The position numbers were made by a program, and so were the translations under genes. Below are positions 8,810 to 17,781 of a stretch of DNA of 64,000 bases, piece after piece. Position 1 is the first letter of the stretch. Every line of letters begins with the position of its first letter. The notes beneath the pieces are model-generated. The model was not told the origin of the DNA, did not search any database, and saw only the letters and a program-made list of their open reading frames with translations. The stretch spans positions 191,001 through 255,000 of the forward strand of contig NZ_JAUTAH010000001.1 in the NCBI RefSeq assembly GCF_030818545.1, in the 5' to 3' direction. The DNA is from Brevundimonas sp. SORGH_AS_0993 (lineage in GTDB: Bacteria > Pseudomonadota > Alphaproteobacteria > Caulobacterales > Caulobacteraceae).

Positions 8810-9627
8810 CTGACGCACGCACTGCGCTGGTCAATGGCGGCGAGACGGACAGGAAGGACGACCGCGACGTCATGGTCGAGGTGCGCGGTCTGCTGAGCCA
8901 GTTCGGCGACCGGGTGATCCACGAGAACCTGGACCTTGACCTGTTGCGAGGCGAGGTTCTTGGCGTCGTCGGGGGGTCGGGCGCGGGCAAGACCGTCATG
9001 CTGAACACCATCATCGGCCTGAAGCAGCCCGAGGGCGGCACGGTGAAGGTGCTGGGCTACGACCGCGCCAACCTGACCGACGCCGAGGCCGCCGACATCG
9101 AACGACGGACGGGCGTTCTGTTCCAGCAGGGGGCGTTGTTCTCGTCCCTCAGCGTGCTGGAGAACGTGGCGTCGCCCCTGGTCGAACACACCAAACTGCC
9201 GAAATCGACCATCTACGAGCTGGCCGAGCTGAAGATCGCCATGGTGGGGCTGAAGCCCGAACACCATTATCTGAAGCCCGCCGAGCTGTCGGGCGGCATG
9301 AAGAAGCGCGCCGGCCTGGCCCGCGCCCTGGCCCTGGACCCCGAACTGATCTTTCTGGACGAGCCGACGGCGGGCCTGGACCCCATCGGCGCCGCCGCCT
9401 TCGACGATCTGATCCGCAAGCTGTCGGACGACCTGGGCCTGACGGTGTTCATGATCACCCACGACCTCGATACGCTGTACGCCATCTGCGACAAGGTGGC
9501 GGTGCTGGCGGACAAACGGATGGTGGCCAAGGCCACGGTTCAGGAACTGGAGCGTTCCGACCATCCGTGGATCAAGGAATACTTCCTGGGGCCGCGCGGC
9601 CGCGCGGCCAACAGGACCACGGCCTGA
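8806..9627 (+). CDS. mlaF: MlaF-family lipid ABC transporter ATP-binding protein
   Basis: This is the ATPase that drives the MCE lipid transporter at the cytoplasmic face. In the 273-aa product, Walker A is GGSGAGKT (residues 56-63), the Q-loop is in LFQQGALFSSLSV, the signature is LSGGMKKRAG, Walker B is LIFLDEP and the switch His is in MITHDLD. The ATG at 8806 overlaps the permease stop and gives the expected N-terminus. It is followed after 12 bp by the MCE protein gene, consistent with one operon. Confidence 0.95.
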   Translation: MTDARTALVNGGETDRKDDRDVMVEVRGLLSQFGDRVIHENLDLDLLRGEVLGVVGGSGAGKTVMLNTIIGLKQPEGGTVKVLGYDRANLTDAEAADIERRTGVLFQQGALFSSLSVLENVASPLVEHTKLPKSTIYELAELKIAMVGLKPEHHYLKPAELSGGMKKRAGLARALALDPELIFLDEPTAGLDPIGAAAFDDLIRKLSDDLGLTVFMITHDLDTLYAICDKVAVLADKRMVAKATVQELERSDHPWIKEYFLGPRGRAANRTTA

Positions 9628-9639
9628 GGAGAGCCGAGC

Positions 9640-10578
9640 ATGGAAAGAGACGCACATTACGCCGCGGTCGGCATCGCCACCGTCGCCCTGCTGGCGGCCC
9701 TGGCGGTGTTCACCATCTGGCTGGCCCGGCTGCAGTTCAACAGCGACTATGACCTGTACGACATCGTCTTCTACGGGCCGGTCAACGGTCTGTCGGAGGG
9801 CGGCGAGGTGCATTTCAACGGCATCCGCGTAGGCGAGGTGACGGACCTTCACATCGACACCAAGCGCGGCGACCAGGTTATCGCCCGGGTGCGGGTGGAC
9901 GCCACCACGCCGGTGCGCGTGACCTCGCGCGCCCAGTTGGAGCCGCAGGGCATCACGGGCCTGAACTACATCCAGATCACCGCCGGTTCGCCCAATAGCG
10001 CCCTGTTGAAGGAGCAGTATCCCGACAATGTCGTGCCGGTGCTGCAAAGCCAGCCGTCCCCCATCGCCGAACTGTTAAGCGGATCGGGCACGGTGCTGGC
10101 CCAGACGGTGGACGCCCTGAACCGCATCAACCGCGTCATGTCGGACGACAACATCCGCAGCTTCTCGACCAGCGTGAAGAACGTCGAGGCCCTGACGACC
10201 GAACTGGAGGCCCGCAAGGCCATCTTCCAGCAGTTGGAAGAGGCCGTCATCAACGCCAATGCGGCGGTCAAGGAATACCAGGGCCTGGCGGTCGACACGC
10301 GCCAGATCATCAACACCGACGGCCGCGAGGCCATCGCCAACATCAACCAGGCCACGGCGGAGGCCCGCACGGCCATCGCCTCGGCCAACCGTTCGATCAC
10401 CGGGCTGGAACGGCCGCTGGGCGACTTCGCCACCTCCAGCCTGCCGCAACTGAGCGGCACGATCGAGGAACTACAGGACGCGACCCGCTCGCTGCAGGCG
10501 CTGATCGACCAGGTCCGCAGCAGCCCGCGCGACTTCATCGCCCGTCCCCAATCCAAAGAGCTGGAGGTGCAACCGTGA
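9640..10578 (+). CDS. mlaD: MlaD-family MCE substrate-binding protein
   Basis: This is the periplasmic lipid-binding subunit, anchored in the inner membrane. One N-terminal transmembrane helix (residues about 8-30) is followed by a single MCE domain (YDLYDIVFYGPVNGLSEGGE, then NGIRVGEV). A helical C-terminal extension of about 150 residues contains coiled-coil-like sequence (SVKNVEALTTELEARKAIF). The extended helical tail differs from short E. coli MlaD and resembles MCE proteins of alphaproteobacteria. It overlaps the next gene by GTGA. Confidence 0.93.
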   Translation: MERDAHYAAVGIATVALLAALAVFTIWLARLQFNSDYDLYDIVFYGPVNGLSEGGEVHFNGIRVGEVTDLHIDTKRGDQVIARVRVDATTPVRVTSRAQLEPQGITGLNYIQITAGSPNSALLKEQYPDNVVPVLQSQPSPIAELLSGSGTVLAQTVDALNRINRVMSDDNIRSFSTSVKNVEALTTELEARKAIFQQLEEAVINANAAVKEYQGLAVDTRQIINTDGREAIANINQATAEARTAIASANRSITGLERPLGDFATSSLPQLSGTIEELQDATRSLQALIDQVRSSPRDFIARPQSKELEVQP

Positions 10579-11228
10579 TCTCTCGTCGTATCCTCCAACT
10601 GGGCGGCGCGGCCGCCCTGGCCTTGGCGATGAGCGGCTGCGCGCTGCTGAAGTCGCCCTCTCCGGTGCAGCTCTATCGCTTCGGCCTGCCTATGGATGCC
10701 CCTTCCGCCCAAGGCGACAGGCCTGCGCCGTTGACGGTGTCGATCCGCAACATCGACTTTCCAGAGGCCAGCGGCGACGACCGGCTGCTGGGGGTGACAG
10801 GGGTGGAGACGGCCTACATCTCCGGCGCGCGCTGGGTCTCGCCGGCCTCGACCCTGTTCGACGACAGCCTGAAGGCGGCCTTCGCCAATCGCGCCGACCG
10901 CATCCGCGTTCTTGGCCGCCGCGAGCCGGGCACGCCGCCGCTGGTGTTGCAGGTCACGGTCACTGCCTTCGAGGCCCGTTATGCGGCGCCGGGCGCAACG
11001 CCCGACGTCGTGGTCACGGCGCGCGCCCAACTGCGCTCGACGCCCGAGCGGCAGACGGGCGGCGGCGGCGCCATCCGGCCCGAGCAGGGACGTTCGGTCG
11101 AGCGGGTCTTCACCGTTACGCAACCGGCCGGCGAGAACCGGGTCTCGGCCATCGTCGCCGCCTTCGACACGGCGACGCGGGACATCAATACGCAAATCGC
11201 CGACTGGACGATCCAGTCGGCCAACTGA
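10575..11228 (+). CDS. ABC-type transport auxiliary lipoprotein (PqiC/ABC_trans_aux family)
   Basis: This is a predicted lipoprotein of 217 aa with lipobox LAMSGC near residue 23. It belongs to the auxiliary lipoprotein family (PqiC-like) that accompanies MCE transporters and probably works at the outer membrane side. The body has PLTVSIRNIDFPEASGDDRL and a C-terminal VAAFDTATRDINTQIADW segment typical of the family. The GTG start at 10575 overlaps the MCE gene stop by 4 bp, so it is the fourth gene of the operon. Confidence 0.88.
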   Translation: MISRRILQLGGAAALALAMSGCALLKSPSPVQLYRFGLPMDAPSAQGDRPAPLTVSIRNIDFPEASGDDRLLGVTGVETAYISGARWVSPASTLFDDSLKAAFANRADRIRVLGRREPGTPPLVLQVTVTAFEARYAAPGATPDVVVTARAQLRSTPERQTGGGGAIRPEQGRSVERVFTVTQPAGENRVSAIVAAFDTATRDINTQIADWTIQSAN

Positions 11229-11251
11229 TCTGCAAAAGGCGAGGCGGACGG

Positions 11252-11731
11252 ATGCTGAAACTTGTCGGACTATCGGCCGTCCTGGTCCTGGCGTCGACGA
11301 CGGCCCAAGCCCAGGTCGCGACCAAGCCGCTGTCCGAAGGGCGGCCGTGTGTCTATGCCGACGTGGTGGGGTTGTGGAAGAGCCAGGTGCTGCGTTCGGA
11401 CGAGCCGGGTGTGGAGAACCTGGCTGCGATCGCGCCCCAAGACTACATGCGGTTCCGTCCGGACGGCGAGATGATGTATTTCGCTTCGACGCGCGATTAT
11501 CCGGACGTTGCGGCGATCAACGCCCGGATGGATGAACTGGATCGTGCCGACGGCGACACCTATCGGGCCGAGATTCCGTCATCTGGCCTGCTGGTCCTGT
11601 GGCGAAACGGCCGCCCTTTTCAGGGCTTCACCTGCACGGTCGTCGCGCCGCGTGACGGCCGCTTCGTGACCATCCTGAGCGAGATCGAGGGCCAGCCGTA
11701 TCTGCGTCGTGTGCAGACGCGGCTGGATTGA
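11252..11731 (+). CDS. Hypothetical secreted protein
   Basis: This 159-aa protein has a clear Sec signal peptide (MLKLVGLSAVLVLASTTAQAQ, cleavage after AQA). The mature part contains two cysteines (RPCVYADVVGLWKS near the start and FTCTVV near the end) that could form a disulphide. I do not recognise a family. It lies 23 bp after the lipoprotein gene on the same strand and may be read through from the mla operon, but nothing ties it functionally to lipid transport. Confidence 0.7.
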   Translation: MLKLVGLSAVLVLASTTAQAQVATKPLSEGRPCVYADVVGLWKSQVLRSDEPGVENLAAIAPQDYMRFRPDGEMMYFASTRDYPDVAAINARMDELDRADGDTYRAEIPSSGLLVLWRNGRPFQGFTCTVVAPRDGRFVTILSEIEGQPYLRRVQTRLD

Positions 11732-11763
11732 TCCCTCATAGCCTGATTAAGCTTGGAGAGGCG

Positions 11764-12411
11764 TCAGAGGCCGGCGGCCACCGAATAGGCCGCCTCCGTC
11801 TTGGCGGCGACCTCGTCCAAGGTGACGCCGTCGGCCAGTTCGATCAGCTCCAGGCCCGACCCGTCCGGCTTGACGTCGAAGACCGCCAGGTCGGTGATGA
11901 TGCGGCTGACGACGCCCGTGCCGGTCAGGGGCAGGGTGCAGGCTTTCAGCACCTTGGACTGGCCGTGCTTGTTGGCGTGCTCCATGACCACGACCACGCG
12001 CTTGACGCCCGCGACCAGGTCCATGGCGCCGCCCATGCCCTTCACCAGCTTGCCGGGGATCATCCAGTTGGCGATGTCGCCGTTCTGGGCCACCTCCATG
12101 GCGCCCAGGATCGACAGGTTGATGTGGCCGCCCCGGATCATGGCGAAGCTGTCGGCGCTGGAGAAGTAGGACGACTCCGGGATCTCGGTGATCGTCTGTT
12201 TCCCGGCGTTGATCAGGTCGGGGTCCTCGTCGCCCTCATAGGGGAAGGGCCCCATGCCCAGCATGCCGTTCTCGGATTGCAGGGTCACGGTCATGCCGTC
12301 GGGGATGTAGTTGGCCACAAGCGTCGGGATGCCGATGCCCAGGTTCACGTAGAAGCCGTCCTGCAGTTCTTGGGCGGCGCGTTCGGCCAGTTGTTCGCGG
12401 GTGCGGGGCAT
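11764..12411 (-). CDS. scoB: 3-oxoacid CoA-transferase subunit B
   Basis: This is the beta subunit of a family I CoA transferase (succinyl-CoA:3-ketoacid type, ScoB/AtoA-like), which moves CoA between succinyl-CoA and an acetoacetate-like acid. The start at 12411 gives [16 protein letters not shown] and a 215-aa protein of normal length. The active-site region is [11 protein letters not shown], with the catalytic Glu in [18 protein letters not shown] and [14 protein letters not shown] are also family blocks. It begins 2 bp after the subunit A stop. The precise acyl substrate cannot be told from sequence. Confidence 0.93.
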   Translation of the reverse strand: MPRTREQLAERAAQELQDGFYVNLGIGIPTLVANYIPDGMTVTLQSENGMLGMGPFPYEGDEDPDLINAGKQTITEIPESSYFSSADSFAMIRGGHINLSILGAMEVAQNGDIANWMIPGKLVKGMGGAMDLVAGVKRVVVVMEHANKHGQSKVLKACTLPLTGTGVVSRIITDLAVFDVKPDGSGLELIELADGVTLDEVAAKTEAAYSVAAGL

Positions 12412-12413
12412 GA

Positions 12414-13139
12414 TCAGACCTCCGATCCGGCGGCGGCGCCGGCGGCACGTTGACGGACGGTGCGCTGTTCGATGCGCTTCTCGGACACGGTCTGGACCAG
12501 GCGGTCGACATAGACGCCTGGCGTGTGGATGTGGTCGGGATCCAGCGAGCCGACGGGGACGATCTCCTCGACCTCGACGACCGTGACCTTGCCGGCCGTG
12601 GCCATCATCGGGTTGAAGTTGCGGGCGGTCTTGCGGAACACCAGGTTGCCGCGCTCGTCGGCCTTCCACGCCTTGACGATGGACAGATCGGCGATCAGGC
12701 CGGTCTCCATGACGTAGTCGCGGCCGTTGAAGTTCCTGACCTCCTTGCCCTCGGCGACCAGGGTGCCGACGCCGGTGGCGGTGAAGAAGGCGGGGATGCC
12801 GGCGCCGCCTGCGCGGATGCGCTCGGCGAGGGTGCCTTGAGGGTTGAACTCCAGCTCCAGTTCGCCGGCCAGATACTGGCGCTCGAACTCCTTGTTCTCC
12901 CCGACGTAGGACGAGATCATCTTGGCGATCTGGCGGGTGGCGAGCAGTTGGCCCAGGCCGAAACCGTCCACGCCGGCATTGTTGGAGATGACGGTCAGGC
13001 CCTTGACGCCGCTATCGCGCAGGCCGGCGATCAGATTCTCGGGAATGCCGCACAGGCCGAAGCCGCCAGACATGACGGTCATGCCGTCGAAAGTCAGGCC
13101 CTCCAGCGCGGACGCGACGTCAGCGTAAATCTTTCCCAT
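12414..13139 (-). CDS. scoA: 3-oxoacid CoA-transferase subunit A
   Basis: This is the alpha subunit of the same CoA transferase, 241 aa. It begins [15 protein letters not shown] at 13139 after an AGGGAGA ribosome site; longer upstream starts are not needed. Family blocks are [31 protein letters not shown] and [15 protein letters not shown]. It is the first gene of a leftward two-gene operon with subunit B. It probably takes part in ketone body or polyhydroxybutyrate breakdown, which is inference from the family. Confidence 0.93.
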   Translation of the reverse strand: MGKIYADVASALEGLTFDGMTVMSGGFGLCGIPENLIAGLRDSGVKGLTVISNNAGVDGFGLGQLLATRQIAKMISSYVGENKEFERQYLAGELELEFNPQGTLAERIRAGGAGIPAFFTATGVGTLVAEGKEVRNFNGRDYVMETGLIADLSIVKAWKADERGNLVFRKTARNFNPMMATAGKVTVVEVEEIVPVGSLDPDHIHTPGVYVDRLVQTVSEKRIEQRTVRQRAAGAAAGSEV

Positions 13140-13496
13140 CGTCTCCCTCTTTTCATCGCCTGATGAATATTGGCGTGTTGGGCCACGCCTAACCCGCCGT
13201 GCACGACAGGGCAAGCCGGGGATCGTGCGACCCTTCGGCCGCCCGCGAAAACAGAGTCCGAACAGTCCAGACAGTCCGAACTCGGGCGCGAAGGCGACCT
13301 TAGGGACAGATGGGCAGGAGGCGCGGGGCGACAAGGGGCGCGAAGGGGGCGGCGAAGGCATCCACGGGCGGCGGCCGCGCGTATCCTTTCACACCGCCGA
13401 AACCGCGATCAGAGCCGCCGATGAACCCGAACGATGTCGCCATCCGCCTGCTGCTGGACGCCCGGCCTTTGAAATCGGCTTGAAGAGGAGGAAGCC
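13140..13496. other. Intergenic region, divergent promoters
   Basis: This 357-bp stretch separates the leftward CoA-transferase operon from the rightward DUF2177 gene. I see no gene with coding support; short frames here do not resemble any protein. It must hold the promoters for both sides. A small direct repeat of CAGTCCGAAC-like sequence occurs around 13258-13285. Confidence 0.4.
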
Positions 13497-13910
13497 ATGC
13501 TGAAGTTCGTCGCCGCCTATCTGGGGGCGGGCCTGACCTTCGCCATCATCGATGCGGTGTGGCTGACCACCATGACCGACCGGCTGTATCAACCCGTGCT
13601 GGGGCCGATCATGCGCGACAAGCCAGACATGACGGCGGCGGTGATCTTCTATCTGATCTCGATCGCAGGGACCGTCTTCCTGGCGGTGGCCCCAGCCCTG
13701 AAGGAGGGGAACTGGACCCGGGCGGCGATCAATGGGGCGGTGCTGGGTTTCGTCGCCTATGCGACCTATGACCTGACCAACCAGGCGACCGTCGCGGTGT
13801 GGCAGACGAAACTGACGGTGCTGGACATCCTTTGGGGCACGGTCCTGACCATGGCCTCGGCCACGGCCGGCTATTTCGCCGCGCGCTGGGCCGAGGGGCG
13901 CTTGGGCTGA
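13497..13910 (+). CDS. DUF2177 family membrane protein
   Basis: A 137-aa integral membrane protein with about four hydrophobic segments. The family block begins FAIIDAVWLTTMTDRLYQPVLG and continues with YDLTNQATVAVW and WGTVLTMASATAGYFAARW, as in DUF2177 (YnaJ-like) proteins. Its function is unknown. The ATG is preceded by GAGGAGG. It faces the cyclophilin gene convergently, with a hairpin between them. Confidence 0.85.
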   Translation: MLKFVAAYLGAGLTFAIIDAVWLTTMTDRLYQPVLGPIMRDKPDMTAAVIFYLISIAGTVFLAVAPALKEGNWTRAAINGAVLGFVAYATYDLTNQATVAVWQTKLTVLDILWGTVLTMASATAGYFAARWAEGRLG

Positions 13911-13913
13911 TCT

Positions 13914-13943
13914 GAAAAAGGCCCGGACGCGATGTCCGGGCCC
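13914..13943 (-). terminator. Rho-independent terminator of the cyclophilin gene
   Basis: A perfect 9-bp stem, GGCCCGGAC / GTCCGGGCC, with loop GCGAT (13920-13942). Read leftward it is followed by TTTTT (13919-13915). It lies 25 bp past the cyclophilin stop. It could also slow transcription from the DUF2177 side, although no U-run follows in that direction. Confidence 0.8.
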
Positions 13944-13967
13944 TTGCTCGTCTTTCCTTGGATCGTC

Positions 13968-14429
13968 TTAGTTGACCGTCGCCTTGACGATCTTGCCGGG
14001 CGCGCGCGGCGGCTCGCCCTTGGGCAGGGCGTCGACATGTTCCATGCCCGATTCGACCTGACCCCAGACAGTGTACTGGCGATCCAGGAAGGTGGCGTCG
14101 TCGAAAACGATGAAGAACTGCGAGTTGGCGCTGTTGGGATCCGAAGTGCGGGCCATGGAGCAGACGCCGCGCACATGCGGCTCGGCCGAGAATTCCTGCT
14201 TCAGGTTCGGCTTGGTCGAGCCCGATGTGCCCGTGCCCGTCGGGTCGCCGCCCTGGGCCATGAAGCCGGGGATGACGCGGTGGAAGACGACGCCGTCGTA
14301 GAAGCCTTCCTGGGCCAGTTCGGTGATGCGGGCGACGTGGTTGGGCGCCAGGTCGGGGCGCAGCTTGATGACCACGTCGCGGGCTTCGCCGTCGCCGGTG
14401 TCCAGGGTGAAGGTCAGGGTGTCGGCCAT
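13968..14429 (-). CDS. Peptidyl-prolyl cis-trans isomerase, cyclophilin type
   Basis: Cyclophilins speed cis-trans isomerisation of proline bonds. The 153-aa protein begins MADTLTFTLDTGDGEARDVV and has no signal peptide, so it is cytoplasmic. The active-site region is FYDGVVFHRVIPGFMAQGGDPTG, with the catalytic Arg in FHRV; SMARTSDPNSANSQFFI and VWGQVESGMEHVD follow. The start was taken at 14429 because sequence upstream shows no homology. It is monocistronic and ends at a strong terminator. Confidence 0.93.
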   Translation of the reverse strand: MADTLTFTLDTGDGEARDVVIKLRPDLAPNHVARITELAQEGFYDGVVFHRVIPGFMAQGGDPTGTGTSGSTKPNLKQEFSAEPHVRGVCSMARTSDPNSANSQFFIVFDDATFLDRQYTVWGQVESGMEHVDALPKGEPPRAPGKIVKATVN

Positions 14430-14501
14430 GTCGGTCGTCCTCTTGGGGTTGATTTGAGGCGGGACATAGCCCGCAACGCCGGTCGGGGCTATGTGGGAAC
14501 G

Positions 14502-15227
14502 ATGAGCGAAGACGAAAAGCCCCAGAATCAAAAGACCGGGGAACGCCGACGGATGGTGCGTCCCCCCTCGGGCGGGACCGCCGCCGGACGCGGCATGGGC
14601 ACCAAGATGAAGACGGCCGACACCAAGTCGATGTCGAGCCAGCAATGGATCAAGCGTCAGCTGTCGGACAAATGGTCCGAGCGCGCGCGGGCCGAGGGCT
14701 GGCGGTCGCGCGCGGCCTTCAAGCTGATCGAGATCGACGACAAGTTCCACCTGATCAAGCGCGGATCGCGGGTCATCGACCTGGGCGCGGCGCCGGGCGG
14801 CTGGGTCCAGGTGGCGCTGGATCGCGGCGCGGCGGCGGTGGCGGGAGTGGACCTGTTGATGATCGAGCCGATCCCCGGCGCGACCCTGATCCAGGCCGAC
14901 TTCACCCATCCGGGCGTGGACCAGCAGCTGATCGACGCCGTCGGCGGCCCGCCGGACCTGGTGCTGTCGGACATGGCGCACAACACCATCGGCCACCGCC
15001 AGACCGATCACCTGAAGATCATCGCCCTGATCGAAATCGCCGCGGATTTCGCCATTCGCACCCTGCGACCCGGTGGAAACTTCGTCTCCAAGAACTTTCA
15101 GGGCGGGGACGCCGGCGGGGTTCTGACCCGGCTGCGCGAGGAGTTCGAGACGGTCAAATACGTCAAGCCGTCGTCCAGCCGGAAGGACAGCGCCGAGGTG
15201 TTTCTGGTCGCGCTGAACAAGCGCTGA
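14502..15227 (+). CDS. rlmE: 23S rRNA (uridine-2'-O)-methyltransferase RlmE
   Basis: RlmE (RrmJ/FtsJ) methylates U2552 of 23S rRNA during 50S assembly. The 241-aa protein has a basic, unstructured N-terminus (about 45 residues), then SQQWIKRQLSDKWSERARAEGW and RSRAAFKLIEID. The SAM-binding motif is VIDLGAAPGGWVQVA, and DLVLSDMAHNTIGHRQTDH and VSKNFQGGD carry the K-D-K-E type catalytic residues. The ATG at 14502 gives the usual N-terminal extension of alphaproteobacterial RlmE. It is divergent from the cyclophilin gene. Confidence 0.94.
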   Translation: MSEDEKPQNQKTGERRRMVRPPSGGTAAGRGMGTKMKTADTKSMSSQQWIKRQLSDKWSERARAEGWRSRAAFKLIEIDDKFHLIKRGSRVIDLGAAPGGWVQVALDRGAAAVAGVDLLMIEPIPGATLIQADFTHPGVDQQLIDAVGGPPDLVLSDMAHNTIGHRQTDHLKIIALIEIAADFAIRTLRPGGNFVSKNFQGGDAGGVLTRLREEFETVKYVKPSSSRKDSAEVFLVALNKR

Positions 15228-15232
15228 GGGTT

Positions 15233-15787
15233 TCAGACGGCCGCCACCTGATGGCGTGCGCGTCGCGCCTCTATACGGGACCAGATACGGTCGTGCAGGG
15301 TGAAGAAGACCGTCTGGACCAGGGGCTCGATTATGCCGATGGCCAGGGCGGTGCGGATGTCTCGCGTCAGGGCGAAGGCCACCAGGACCGCCACGGTGAA
15401 GTGCATGCAGCCGTAGGTCACGGTCTTCAGCGCTATCTGCTTGAAAGAGCGGGGCAGGGCGTGGCTGTGGCCGTGATGGGGGCCGCCGTGGTCGTGAATA
15501 CGGCTCTGTTCCGCCGGTGACATGACGTCCAGGCGGGCCGTGACCGCCTCGGCCGCCTCTTCTACGCCGGAGGCCAGACGCCGACGCTCGATTCGGTGCC
15601 AGACGCGGTCGTGAATGGAATAGGCGATGGTCTGGAAGAAGGGCTCGACCATTCCGACCGCCAGGGCCACCCTCCAGTCGCGCGTGATGGCGAAGGCCAC
15701 CAGGATGGCGACGACCAGGTGCATGACGCCGTAGCTGGCGATCTTGAGCGCCAGTTTGCGTGCGGTGCTGAGGATGACGCCGACCAT
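15233..15787 (-). CDS. Membrane protein with two tandem DUF2061 domains
   Basis: A 184-aa protein built from two copies of the roughly 55-residue DUF2061 unit (residues about 7-68 and 115-175). Copy one reads LKIASYGVMHLVVAILVAFA, copy two reads LKTVTYGCMHFTVAVLVAFA. Each continues with a TRD...AL-E-P-F/L-QT motif and ends in a HDR(V/I)W-RIE block. A His-rich linker (HDHGGPHHGHSH) joins them and might bind metal. DUF2061 proteins usually have a single domain. It converges on rlmE with a 5-bp gap. Function unknown. Confidence 0.85.
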   Translation of the reverse strand: MVGVILSTARKLALKIASYGVMHLVVAILVAFAITRDWRVALAVGMVEPFFQTIAYSIHDRVWHRIERRRLASGVEEAAEAVTARLDVMSPAEQSRIHDHGGPHHGHSHALPRSFKQIALKTVTYGCMHFTVAVLVAFALTRDIRTALAIGIIEPLVQTVFFTLHDRIWSRIEARRARHQVAAV

Positions 15788-15911
15788 GGATGAAGAATGG
15801 GGAGCGGCCGCAGCGGTTGCAAAGCAATAAAATCTATCGGCGCGATAGGCGCGGCCCTTGCCCCGGCCCCCCGCATCCCGTTATACGCGGCCCGCAAAAC
15901 GGAGACTCCCC

Positions 15912-17370
15912 ATGGAGATACGCGAAGGCTTAACCTTCGACGATGTTTTGCTGGAACCCGGCCCGTCCGAGTTCATGCCCGCGATGGTCGATGTCTCGAC
16001 CCACGCTGACGCGCGACATCAAACTGAACATCCCGCTGCTGTCGTCCGCCATGGACACGGTGACGGAAAGCCGCCTGGCCATCGCCATGGCCCAGTCGGG
16101 CGGCCTGGGCGTGCTGCACCGGAACATGACCATCGAGGAGCAGGCCGACGAGGTCCGCGCCGTCAAACGCTATGAAAGCGGGATGGTGGTCAATCCGGTG
16201 ACGGTGGCCCCGGACACCACCCTGGGGGAGGTGCGCGAGATCGTGGCGCGCAAGAAGATCACCGGCTTTCCGGTGGTCGATCCCAAGTCGGGCAAGCTGG
16301 TCGGCATGCTGACCAACCGCGACATGCGGTTCGAGAGCGATCCCAACGTCACGGCCGCGTCGCTGATGACCACGGGCGATCTAATCACCGTGCGCGAGGG
16401 CGCCGGCCGCGACGAGGCCCGCGAACTGCTGCGGACCCGAAAGATCGAACGGGTCATCGTCGTGGACGAGGATTACAGGGCCGTCGGCCTGATCACCATG
16501 AAGGACATCGAGAAGGCCCAGGCCTTCCCCAACGCCGCCAAGGACGAGCAGGGCCGCCTGCTGGTCGGCGCCGCCTCGACGGTCGGCGACGCCGGGTTCG
16601 AGCGGGCCATGGCTCTGGCCGAGGCGGGCTGCGACGTGGTGGTGATCGACACGGCCCACGGCCATTCGGCGTCCGTTGCGGCGGTGGTCGAGCGGATCAA
16701 GCGCGAGAACAACCGGCTGCAGATCATCGCCGGCAATGTCGCCACCTATGACGCGACGCGCGCCCTGATCGACGCGGGCGCGGATGCGGTGAAGGTGGGC
16801 ATCGGTCCCGGCTCCATCTGCACCACCCGCATCGTCGCCGGCGTGGGCGTTCCGCAGCTGACGGCGGTGATGGACTCCGCGCGGGCGGCGAAGGGCACGG
16901 GCGCCTCGGTCATCGCCGACGGCGGCATCAAATATTCGGGCGACCTGGCCAAGGCCATCGCCGCCGGCGCCAATGTGGCCATGATGGGCTCGATGTTCGC
17001 CGGCACCGACGAAAGCCCCGGCGAGGTCTTCCTGTACCAGGGGCGCAGCTACAAGTCGTATCGCGGCATGGGCTCGGTGGGGGCGATGGCGCGCGGCTCG
17101 GCGGATCGGTATTTCCAGAAGGAAGTCTCGTCCGAGAAGCTGGTGCCCGAGGGCATCGAGGGCCAGACCGCCTACAAGGGGCCGATCGCGCCGGTGCTGC
17201 ACCAGATGGTCGGCGGTCTTCGCGCCTCCATGGGCTATGTCGGCGCCGGCACCATCGCCGACTTCCAGGAGCGCGCGCGCTTCGTGCGCATCACCGGCGC
17301 GGGTCTGCGGGAGAGCCACGTCCACGACGTGATGATCACGCGGGAAGCGCCCAACTATCGGCAGGGGTAG
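15912..17370 (+). CDS. guaB: IMP dehydrogenase GuaB, with an apparent 1-base frameshift
   Basis: GuaB oxidises IMP to XMP with NAD, the first committed step of GMP synthesis. The N-terminus [20 protein letters not shown] starts at ATG 15912, but after DVST (to about 16001) the frame must shift by one base to reach [19 protein letters not shown], which then runs unbroken to 17370. Two CBS domains (about residues 95-205) interrupt the barrel. The catalytic loop is [11 protein letters not shown], with [10 protein letters not shown] and the flap region [13 protein letters not shown]. The break lies in a universally conserved stretch; a single extra base at 16002-16005 (CACG) explains it, most likely a sequence error. 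Counted as drawn, the gene is broken. Confidence 0.92.
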
Positions 17371-17376
17371 GCGACC

Positions 17377-17772
17377 ATGACGACCGAACTGACCTACCTG
17401 GCCCTGACGCTGATCCTGGCGTTGATCCAGATCTTCCTGCCCGCCGGGGCGCGGACGGTGGAGTTCGGCTCGAAATGGAACGCTGGGCCGCGCGACCAGA
17501 CGCCGACGTCGACCCGTCCGCTGACGGGACGGCTAGAACGCGCCCAGGCCAATCTGTTCGAGACCCTGCCGCTGTTCATCGGCGCCGTGCTGATCGCCCA
17601 TGTCATCGGCGCGGCCGGCGCCCTAACGGTGTGGGGGACGGCGCTCTACTTCTGGGGCCGTGTCGCCTTCGTGCCGCTCTATGCGATGGGCGTTCCCTAT
17701 GTCCGGTCGGCGGTTTGGCTGGTCTCGCTCTCGGGACTGGTCATGGTGCTGGCGTCCCTGTTTCTTGTCTGA
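17377..17772 (+). CDS. MAPEG family membrane protein
   Basis: A 131-aa protein with four hydrophobic segments. Features of the MAPEG family (membrane-associated proteins in eicosanoid and glutathione metabolism) include GPRDQTPTSTRPLTGRLERAQ, ANLFETLPLF with the conserved N-x-x-E, and WGRVAFVPLYAMGVPYVRS. The bacterial members of this subgroup have no defined substrate. It starts 6 bp after guaB and is followed closely by rsmB, so the three may be cotranscribed. Confidence 0.88.
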   Translation: MTTELTYLALTLILALIQIFLPAGARTVEFGSKWNAGPRDQTPTSTRPLTGRLERAQANLFETLPLFIGAVLIAHVIGAAGALTVWGTALYFWGRVAFVPLYAMGVPYVRSAVWLVSLSGLVMVLASLFLV

Positions 17773-17781
17773 AAGCCTGTC

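Noticed and set aside
15943..17370. guaB as an intact shorter gene starting at 15943
   Set aside because: Its first 20 residues are out-of-frame translation of the conserved IMP dehydrogenase N-terminus, so this start is an artefact of the frame break.
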